Virus record (IMG/VR): IMGVR_UViG_3300047329_000035
Location: 1 to 25,912 of that record
Direction: 5' to 3' (one strand)
DNA: 25,912 nt
From: a virus
Shown here: positions 20,519 to 25,912 of the stretch, piece after piece
Position numbering within the stretch: position 1 is the stretch's first letter
Layout of the letters: every line of letters starts with the position of its first letter
Notes under the pieces: generated by a model
Databases searched by the model: none
Seen by the model: only the letters and a program-made list of their open reading frames with translations
Told to the model about the DNA's origin: nothing
Translations under genes and position numbers: made by a program

Positions 20519-21492
20519 GATATTACAATATCGTCCTGTCGCAGCCGAACGGGGGTGCCCAGGTGCTGGCATTCACCTCGTTCGCCGGCGGCAAGACGCT
20601 GCCGGGCGCGCTCAACGTCGAGATCGATATCTTTTCTGCTCCCTATGCCCGGCCGGTCGGCGGGAGCTTCGTGCGGATCTGGGGCATTCCGCTGGCCTAT
20701 ATCAGCCAGGCCAAGAATCTGACGGGCCTAGATTGCACAGTCTATGCCGGGATGCAGAAGGGTTTGCCGCTGGCGAATCCGGCGCAGGCGGGTATCATCG
20801 CCCAAGGCCAGGTCTATCAGCCGTTCGGCAATTGGGTCGGCACCGACATGACCCTCGACCTCCTGCTTCAACCCTATGTCGGAACGCTCGCCAAGCCGGC
20901 AAATCTCAGCATCTCATGGGCCAAGGGGACGTCCCTGAGCCAGGCCATTCAGCGCAGCCTGCAGACGGCGTATCCTGGATTCAAGCTGAATATCAACATC
21001 AGCCCGAAACTCGTCCTGGCCTATGACGAGCACGGCTTTTATTCCGGCCTAGCCGAACTCTCGCAATGGATCCAGCAGAAAAGTCAGGACATCGTCGGCG
21101 GTACTTATCCGGGCGTGTCGATCTCGATCAATCAGAAGACGATCAACGTCTATGACGGGACGAGCCAGAAGACGCCGAAAGCGATCCTGTTTCAGGATTT
21201 GGTCGGTCAGCCGACATGGATCGATGCGCCGCAGATCCAGTTCAAGACGGTCATGCGCGCCGACATCCCGCTTGGCGGCTACGTGACGCTGCCCAAGACA
21301 CTCGCGACCACGACGCCAGGCTCTGCGATCGGGACACCGGCGCGGAACTCGGCCAGTTTCCAGGGATCGTTTCTGGTGACCCTCGTCCGTCATGTCGGCA
21401 ACTTCCGCCAGCCGACCGGGGATGCTTGGGTCTCGATCTTCAATGCGACGCCGACGCAGCAGAATTTGCAGACCGGCGCGCTCAGCAGCTGA
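20515..21492 (+). CDS. Baseplate hub protein (gp27/gp44-like)
   Basis: 325 residues from a GTG overlapping the plug stop. It starts MRYYNIVLSQPNGGAQVLAF and continues LNVEIDIFSAPYARPVGGSF, VRIWGIPLAYISQAKNLTGL, then QAIQRSLQTAYPGFKLNINI and IVGGTYPGVSISINQKTINV. The alternation of beta-barrel-like halves with a central helical insertion is typical of hub proteins that adapt the six-fold tube to the three-fold spike. C-terminal PLGGYVTLPKTLATTTPG and FLVTLVRHVGNFRQPTGDAW include a late histidine-containing strand seen in such hubs. Located between plug and spike genes. The general role is well supported by context; the specific family is not diagnosable by eye. Confidence 0.65.
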   Translation: MRYYNIVLSQPNGGAQVLAFTSFAGGKTLPGALNVEIDIFSAPYARPVGGSFVRIWGIPLAYISQAKNLTGLDCTVYAGMQKGLPLANPAQAGIIAQGQVYQPFGNWVGTDMTLDLLLQPYVGTLAKPANLSISWAKGTSLSQAIQRSLQTAYPGFKLNINISPKLVLAYDEHGFYSGLAELSQWIQQKSQDIVGGTYPGVSISINQKTINVYDGTSQKTPKAILFQDLVGQPTWIDAPQIQFKTVMRADIPLGGYVTLPKTLATTTPGSAIGTPARNSASFQGSFLVTLVRHVGNFRQPTGDAWVSIFNATPTQQNLQTGALSS

Positions 21493-21501
21493 GACGCCCC
21501 G

Positions 21502-22107
21502 ATGTCGGATAATTCTCAAAAGACCCATTTCGCCCAGGAACTCAACCGATTCGCCGCGCAAAAGGCGCTTTCCGTCATGGAACGGATCGGCCGGAATCTG
21601 CCCTGCAAGGTGAAAAGCGTCATGGGGTCGATCGTTACCGTGACGTTCGAACTCCAATCGAAATACACGCTCGACCCGGTCACGATGCCCTATTTTGGAC
21701 CAGAATATATCCGCTATCCCGTCCAGGTCGGCGACCTAGGCGTGACGGTTGCAATCGACACCTATATGGGCGGTATCAGTGGGCTGGGCGGCGGGACGGC
21801 CGATCTTCGGCCGGTGTCCAATCTGTCGGCGCTATTCTTCATGCCGGTGGCGTCGACAAACTGGTCGATGACCGACGATCCAAATGCCGTCGTGATCTAC
21901 GGGCCCGATGGTGCTGTGATCCGCACCGTCGACAAGACGGCGGCGCTGACCGTCAAAGGCGGCTCTAGCGGTTTCCACGGGCCATTCAGTTTTGACGCGC
22001 TCGTGACCATGACCGCCGACCTGGTCGTCAACATGATCACGCAATCGACCCACGTCCACGAAGTATCGGCCGATCCTGGTTTGACCGGGCCGCCGCGTAA
22101 TCCATGA
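21502..22107 (+). CDS. Baseplate spike protein (gp138/gpV-like) with C-terminal HxH
   Basis: 201 residues. The N-terminal helix (FAQELNRFAAQKALSVMERI) is followed by an OB-fold-like region LPCKVKSVMGSIVTVTFELQ and the conserved TMPYFGPEYIRYPVQVGDLG, VTVAIDTYMGGISGLGGGTA. A shaft then reads IYGPDGAVIRTV and TKTAALTVKGG-type repeats. The tip region contains STHVHEVSADPG with H184 and H186 spaced as HxH. In gpV- and gp138-type spikes such histidines bind a metal ion at the needle tip. The protein pierces the outer membrane after sheath contraction. OB domain and tip motif are seen; metal binding is family knowledge. Confidence 0.7.
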   Translation: MSDNSQKTHFAQELNRFAAQKALSVMERIGRNLPCKVKSVMGSIVTVTFELQSKYTLDPVTMPYFGPEYIRYPVQVGDLGVTVAIDTYMGGISGLGGGTADLRPVSNLSALFFMPVASTNWSMTDDPNAVVIYGPDGAVIRTVDKTAALTVKGGSSGFHGPFSFDALVTMTADLVVNMITQSTHVHEVSADPGLTGPPRNP

Positions 22108-22120
22108 GAGGGCTTCGATT

Positions 22121-22501
22121 TTGCGCACATATGGCAGGATCTGGGATGAGTTCGGACAAAACCCGAAATGGTATGTCGTCGAGACCGATATCAATGGCTA
22201 TAACGATGCTGTATATCTGGTCACCCTGCAGCAGATCCTGAAGCAAAACCTCGGCGAAAGTCCGTTCTATGCCAATTACGGCTTGCCGGACGAGCAATCC
22301 GTCGTGACCCAGATTGCGCCCGATTATTACGTCGCCCAGACGCAGCAGCAAATGGCACCTTACTTCGCCAATCTGAATATAGCTCGCGCCCCGTCTCCCG
22401 ATGGAATCACGCCGACTTATGCGGTCAGCGTCCTGCTCCAGAATGGCGCAGCGCGCGTGCTCCAGATTGGGCCGCCAGGCGGTTCGGAGTTCCCCGGCTG
22501 A
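22121..22501 (+). CDS. gp25-like baseplate protein / sheath initiator
   Basis: 126 residues from a TTG at 22121. The start is supported by GAGAGGG (22106-22112) 8 bases upstream; the only nearby ATG (22104) is in another frame, and an in-frame ATG is not near. The product MRTYGRIWDEFGQNPKWYVV, ETDINGYNDAVYLVTLQQIL, KQNLGESPFYANYGLPDEQS and VVTQIAPDYYVAQTQQQ fits the W/gp25 family, which initiates sheath polymerisation on the baseplate. The classical EPR motif of T4 gp25 is not obvious, as in simple myophages. Its stop overlaps the wedge gene (TGATG). TTG starts usually lower expression, which suits a hexameric component. Confidence 0.65.
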   Translation: MRTYGRIWDEFGQNPKWYVVETDINGYNDAVYLVTLQQILKQNLGESPFYANYGLPDEQSVVTQIAPDYYVAQTQQQMAPYFANLNIARAPSPDGITPTYAVSVLLQNGAARVLQIGPPGGSEFPG

Positions 22502-23931
22502 TGAGCAACACGGCAGGATTTCCCGTCATCGTCGGGCCGGCCGGCGCGCAGCCGACGGCGCCGGCCGCGATCCTCCAGCAGCTGATCCAGCTCGTTACCG
22601 CGACGAACCCCGGCTATACCGCCAACCTTCCGACGTCGCTCATTGAGGACGTCTCGAGCACGGCCGTTGCTGGCATCGTGCTGTGCGATCAAGCGCGCGT
22701 CGAGTTCATCAATTCCATCACGCCATTCGGGGCCAATGCGTTCACCTTGGCACAATTGGGCGAGATGCTGGGCGTCCCGATCGCTGGCGAGACGAATACC
22801 AGCGTCAGCGTCGTCTTCACCGGGCCGCCCGGCTTTGTCATCCCGGTCGGCTTCACGGTCAGCGATGGTACCTATCAATATTCGGTCGTCGATGGCGGCG
22901 TGCTCGATAGCGGCGGCATCACGGCACCGCTCTTCGCGCTGGCGACCATTACCGGATCCTGGGTCGTCCCGCCCAATACCGTCGTCAATCTCGTGACGTC
23001 GGTGCCGTCGTCGCTGAGCCCGGCGCTGGCCGTGACCAACCCGCTGGCCGGCACGCCGTCGGTCGGCGCTCAGACCGAAGAGGGCTATCGGGCCGATGTT
23101 CTGCAAGCGAACCTCGCGTCGTCGCAGGGCACGCCCCGGCTCCTGAAGACCTATCTGCGCAATGTCGGCGGCGTGCAGTCGCGTCTGATTTCGATCAATC
23201 AGGAATCGGACGGCTGGGAAATCATCGTCGGCGGTGGAGATCCCTATCAGATAGCCTATGCGATTTTGACGGCGCTGTTCGACGTCTCGACGCTTGTCGG
23301 GTCGGTCCTGGCCGTGACCGCTATCACGAAGGCTAATCCAGGCGTCGTGACTACTGATCTGGCACATGGCTATGCAAGCGGCCAGGTCATCGAGATCACG
23401 GGTGTCGTCGGTATGACCGCGGTCAACGGCGTGCCTTTCACGATAACGGTCATCAGTCCTACGACATTCTCGATCGGCGTCGACACGAGCGGCTATGCGA
23501 CCTATGTCTCTGGCGGCGTCGTGACGCCGAACTTGCGGAACGAGACCGTCACGCTGAACGACTATCCGGACACCTATAACGTGACCTTCGTCGTGCCGCC
23601 GCAGCAAAGCCTTGGCATGGTCGTCACATGGTCGACGACGTCGACGAACTTCGTCTCGCCGGCGGCGGTCGCTCAGAACGCGGTGCCGGCGCTGGTCGAC
23701 TATATCAACTCGATCGTGGTCGGGCAGCCCGTGAATCTCTTGCAGGCGACGAACGCCTTTCAGGAAGCGATTTCGGGCATTCTCGCTCCGAATCTGCTGA
23801 GCAACCTCACTTTCGCGGTGACGATCAACGGCAACGCCGTCTCGCCCGAAATGGGGACGCAGCTCGTCTTCGGCGACCCTGAGAGCTATTTCTTCGCCAG
23901 CTCCGCGACGATCACGGTTATTCAAGCGTGA
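22501..23931 (+). CDS. Baseplate wedge protein, gpJ-like, with inserted beta module
   Basis: 476 residues from an ATG overlapping the previous stop. Order of features: N-terminal helical segment (LIQLVTATNPGYTANLPTSL, IEDVSSTAVAGIVLCDQARV), then LGEMLGVPIAGETNTSVSVV and the TGPPGFVIPVGFTVS strand pair. These are followed by TEEGYRADVLQANLASSQGT and VGGVQSRLISINQESDGWEI, as expected for the J/gp6 family. Residues 272-343 (VVTTDLAHGYASGQVIEITG, AVNGVPFTITVISPTTFSIG) are an inserted HG[FY] module. The C-terminal domain includes LVDYINSIVVGQPVNLLQAT. Six wedges form the baseplate ring and trigger contraction. Family call rests on gene order and these motifs. Confidence 0.75.
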   Translation: MSNTAGFPVIVGPAGAQPTAPAAILQQLIQLVTATNPGYTANLPTSLIEDVSSTAVAGIVLCDQARVEFINSITPFGANAFTLAQLGEMLGVPIAGETNTSVSVVFTGPPGFVIPVGFTVSDGTYQYSVVDGGVLDSGGITAPLFALATITGSWVVPPNTVVNLVTSVPSSLSPALAVTNPLAGTPSVGAQTEEGYRADVLQANLASSQGTPRLLKTYLRNVGGVQSRLISINQESDGWEIIVGGGDPYQIAYAILTALFDVSTLVGSVLAVTAITKANPGVVTTDLAHGYASGQVIEITGVVGMTAVNGVPFTITVISPTTFSIGVDTSGYATYVSGGVVTPNLRNETVTLNDYPDTYNVTFVVPPQQSLGMVVTWSTTSTNFVSPAAVAQNAVPALVDYINSIVVGQPVNLLQATNAFQEAISGILAPNLLSNLTFAVTINGNAVSPEMGTQLVFGDPESYFFASSATITVIQA

Positions 23932-24926
23932 CCGCAATCCCCGTCTCGGTTCTTCCGGCTCTTACGAGCCTTGTTGCGACGGCCGGGCGGGCGGTCGCAT
24001 GCATGACCGGTCCGCTCCTGGGTGGCATGATCCAAAATCCGCAAATCGCTGCGGATCAGGGGCTTCCGTTCGTCGAGCCACTATTCATCAATCTGGTCGG
24101 GCCGGCCGAACTGATCGGTTCGGATACGACTGAGGTCCTGCAGCCGGGTCAATTCTTCAAAATACCGCCTGGGTTCACGGGCACGGTCAGCATCAACGCG
24201 CCGTCCGCCGGGCACCGCTTCTCGGCTATCCAGGTCGTTGCCTACACGCCTCCGCCGCCATCATCTGTCGGCAGCGGCTATCCGCCGACCGGTGCCGTCA
24301 CGCTGACACAGACCATCGGGCAATATCTCTATGAGCAATATAACGACGATGCGGATTTGCAAGCATTCGTCGATGCTTATAACCGGATGGTACAGAGCTA
24401 CATTGAATGGTTCGTTTCCGTTCCGCTTCCAGTCTATACGACGCCAGCGATATCCGGGCCTTTGCTCGATTGGGTCGGGACCGGTCTCTACGGCTATCCG
24501 CGTCCGGTGCTTCAGAGTGGTCGAAATACCAATATTGGCCCCTACAACACCTTCAAATTCAATCAGATTGTCTATAACGGCTTCATCAGGAATACTCAGC
24601 AAAGTGTCGTCACGACGGATGACGACACCTATAAACGATTGCTGACCTGGCACCTCTATAAAGGGGATGGCAAAGTATTTTCCGTCGAATGGCTCAAGCG
24701 TCGCGTCATTCGGTTCCTGGCCGGCGTCAACGGGACCGATGTCGATATCGACAACACTTTTGCAATCAGCGTCACGTTCCAGTCTCCGAACGGGGTTACG
24801 ATCAAGATTTCGACCGTAAATACTTATGGATACACTTTAAGCAAGGTGTTCTATTTTATCCAGGCAGTCGCGTCCGGCGTGATCGAATTTCCATTTCAGT
24901 ATCAGTTCACGGCGACTACGGAGTGA
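23928..24926 (+). CDS. Baseplate wedge / tail protein I-like protein
   Basis: 332 residues from a GTG overlapping the wedge stop (GTGA). The N-terminal domain is MTAIPVSVLPALTSLVATAG then RAVACMTGPLLGGMIQNPQI and DQGLPFVEPLFINLVGPAEL. A Pro-rich hinge (YTPPPPSSVGSGYPP) leads to a C-terminal domain LQAFVDAYNRMVQSYIEWFV and ISGPLLDWVGTGLYGYPRPV with DDDTYKRLLTWHLYKGDG. The latter is gpI/gp7-like, a module that links the wedge ring to fibres. The next gene is a Gly-rich fibre, as expected for gpI partners. The last part of the gene (about 24560-24860) is visibly richer in A and T than the 5' part, hinting at recombination next to the fibre gene. Confidence 0.6.
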   Translation: MTAIPVSVLPALTSLVATAGRAVACMTGPLLGGMIQNPQIAADQGLPFVEPLFINLVGPAELIGSDTTEVLQPGQFFKIPPGFTGTVSINAPSAGHRFSAIQVVAYTPPPPSSVGSGYPPTGAVTLTQTIGQYLYEQYNDDADLQAFVDAYNRMVQSYIEWFVSVPLPVYTTPAISGPLLDWVGTGLYGYPRPVLQSGRNTNIGPYNTFKFNQIVYNGFIRNTQQSVVTTDDDTYKRLLTWHLYKGDGKVFSVEWLKRRVIRFLAGVNGTDVDIDNTFAISVTFQSPNGVTIKISTVNTYGYTLSKVFYFIQAVASGVIEFPFQYQFTATTE

Positions 24927-24933
24927 CCGGGGC

Positions 24934-25836
24934 ATGACTTTATTCGTATTCGGCAACAATGCTCAGGGCAATCTCGCCGCCGGAATCAGTTCCGTCGCGA
25001 CGACCCTGACGCTGTCCCCGGGAGAAGGCAGCCTCTTCCCGACCGTCGGCGCGGGACAACAGTTCGCGATTACGCTGATTCCGGCTTCGACCAACATTCC
25101 GACCGAAATCGCCTATTGCACGGCCAAGAGCGGAGACACGCTGACGATAGTCAGGGGCCAGGAAGGCACCACGCCGACCGCCTTCCTGGCCGGCGACATC
25201 GTGGCGCATCAGTTGACCGCTGGTCAGATGCAGGCATTCGACCAGGGCGGCGCATCCTATGGCCGGCAGGTCTTCAGCACGCCCAGCGTCTCCACATTCA
25301 CCGTGCCGAGCCCGACCCTGACCGTCATAGGCACGGCTGCCGGCGGCGGGTCGCCGCATTCTTTCGACACATCGGCTTATCCGTGCGGCGGAGCTGGTGG
25401 TACGTTCATCCTTTTCCTGGCCGGTCTCACGGTCGGTTCGACGATCACCGTTACCGTCGGCCAGCACGGCGCTGCGGGCACGATCGCGACGGGGGCGGGC
25501 ACCGGCGGCACTACCTCATTCGGCAGTTTGGCATCTGCCACCGGCGGTCAGGGCGGCGGTGCGCTCGCGACCTATGAGGGCGGCCTTGGCGGCGTCGCGA
25601 CGGGCGGCGATGTGAATGCGCATGGCGGCGACGGATCGGGCGGCGACGGAAATCCGTTCACCGTCGGCATGGGCATTGGCGGTGCAAGCTATTGGGGCGG
25701 CGGCGGCCGCATGGGGTCTGGCAGCGCGCTTCCGGGCCGGGCGCCTGGCTCTGGTGCTGGCGGACCAACTTCCGTGAGTGGATTGGATGGCGCTCCAGGG
25801 GCAGACGGGATTGTGGTGGTGACATGGCCGATATGA
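24934..25836 (+). CDS. Tail fibre with conserved N-terminal domain and glycine-rich C-terminus
   Basis: 300 residues; GGAG (24920-24923) lies 10 bases before the ATG. The N-terminal ~110 residues, NLAAGISSVATTLTLSPGEG, FAITLIPASTNIPTEIAYCT and TLTIVRGQEGTTPTAFLAGD, are a common attachment domain in phage tail fibres (I-S-x-x-A-T-T-L-T-L...T-I-V-R-G-Q-E-G-T). From ~120 the chain reads VFSTPSVSTFTVPSPTLTVI and then becomes Gly-rich. It ends GLDGAPGADGIVVVTWPI, the strand closing a Gly-rich domain like that of the 957-residue fibre at 3334. Located after the gpI-like gene, it is the best candidate for the baseplate-attached receptor-binding fibre. No signal peptide is present, unlike the other one. 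Confidence 0.75.
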   Translation: MTLFVFGNNAQGNLAAGISSVATTLTLSPGEGSLFPTVGAGQQFAITLIPASTNIPTEIAYCTAKSGDTLTIVRGQEGTTPTAFLAGDIVAHQLTAGQMQAFDQGGASYGRQVFSTPSVSTFTVPSPTLTVIGTAAGGGSPHSFDTSAYPCGGAGGTFILFLAGLTVGSTITVTVGQHGAAGTIATGAGTGGTTSFGSLASATGGQGGGALATYEGGLGGVATGGDVNAHGGDGSGGDGNPFTVGMGIGGASYWGGGGRMGSGSALPGRAPGSGAGGPTSVSGLDGAPGADGIVVVTWPI

Positions 25837-25912
25837 CCGCTAAGACTTACGCGCTGACCGATTCGTCGGGCCGGATCTTCGAACTCTTCAAGACAGCGCC
25901 GGGCGTTCCGAT
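25833..25912 (+). CDS. Start of an unidentified gene (3' truncated)
   Basis: ATG 25833 overlaps the fibre stop (ATGA); an in-frame ATG at 25824 would add MAD and is also possible. The frame reads MTAKTYALTDSSGRIFELFK TAPGVP to the end of the window without a stop. Too short to identify. The position after a tail fibre gene suggests a fibre chaperone, a second fibre component or the first gene of the next block. Confidence 0.5.
   Translation, partial: MTAKTYALTDSSGRIFELFKTAPGVP

Noticed and set aside
22417-23937. 506-residue minus-strand frame opposite the wedge gene
   Set aside because: Same reason: antisense shadow spanning gene borders exactly, with Arg/Asp/His bias.
1-25912. Defence island, integrase, lysis cassette, tRNA or CRISPR array
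   Set aside because: I looked for each in the frames and gaps and saw none; nearly all bases are in structural genes and the gaps are under 100 bases.

Overview
The window is a continuous stretch of the virion-morphogenesis region of a contractile-tailed (myovirus-type) bacteriophage or prophage. Every credible gene is on the + strand. Most are joined by 4-base stop/start overlaps (ATGA or GTGA) or separated by only a few bases, so the stretch reads as one long late operon. The sequence is GC-rich with a strong GGC/GCC/ATC codon preference, which suggests a high-GC proteobacterial host. An alphaproteobacterium is my guess, but no gene here proves it. I see no integrase, replication, lysogeny, terminase, tRNA, rRNA or CRISPR sequence, so whether this is a free phage or a prophage cannot be decided from the window.

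Layout. (1) 1-1513: the 3' end of a probable portal gene and an Mu-F-like head morphogenesis protein. (2) 1510-7064: an accessory block of small proteins (a DUF6527-like Cys-rich protein, a Gp80-like virion protein, a 35-residue membrane peptide, a tail-anchored protein). It also holds a 957-residue fibre/adhesin with an N-terminal signal peptide and a glycine-rich C-terminus. (3) 7061-10937: the capsid module. It has a Nudix + DUF2213 prohead protease + scaffold polyprotein with a nested scaffold start, a decoration-like protein, and a DUF2184 major capsid protein. (4) 10938-14599: a hairpin overlapping a sigma70-like promoter, then neck, connector and tail-completion genes, including a protein that looks like a paralogue of the tail tube. 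(5) 14650-17220: tail sheath, tail tube, and two overlapping tail-assembly chaperone frames joined by a canonical -1 slippery heptamer, GGGTTTT. (6) 17227-24926: tape measure with a C-terminal tail-lysozyme domain, then a baseplate set: post-tape-measure protein, Pam3-gp18-like plug, hub, gp138-like spike, gp25-like sheath initiator, gpJ-like wedge and gpI-like wedge. (7) 24934-25912: a second glycine-rich fibre and the start of one further gene.

How the parts work together. The portal, F-like protein, protease/scaffold, decoration and capsid proteins would build and mature the head. The 11028-14599 genes would close the head and terminate the tail. Tube and sheath polymerise on the baseplate at a length set by the tape measure with help from the frameshifted chaperones. 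The spike and tail lysozyme would breach the envelope, and the two glycine-rich fibres are the likely receptor-binding proteins.

The observations I would follow first are: the Nudix domain fused to the prohead protease/scaffold with an internal scaffold start; one beta-rich HG[FY]-type module inserted in four different virion proteins (decoration, sheath, baseplate plug, baseplate wedge); the tube-like paralogue in the neck region; the exported-looking fibre lying inside the head module; and the promoter/hairpin immediately after the capsid gene. I did not find a convincing wholly new multi-gene system such as a defence island.
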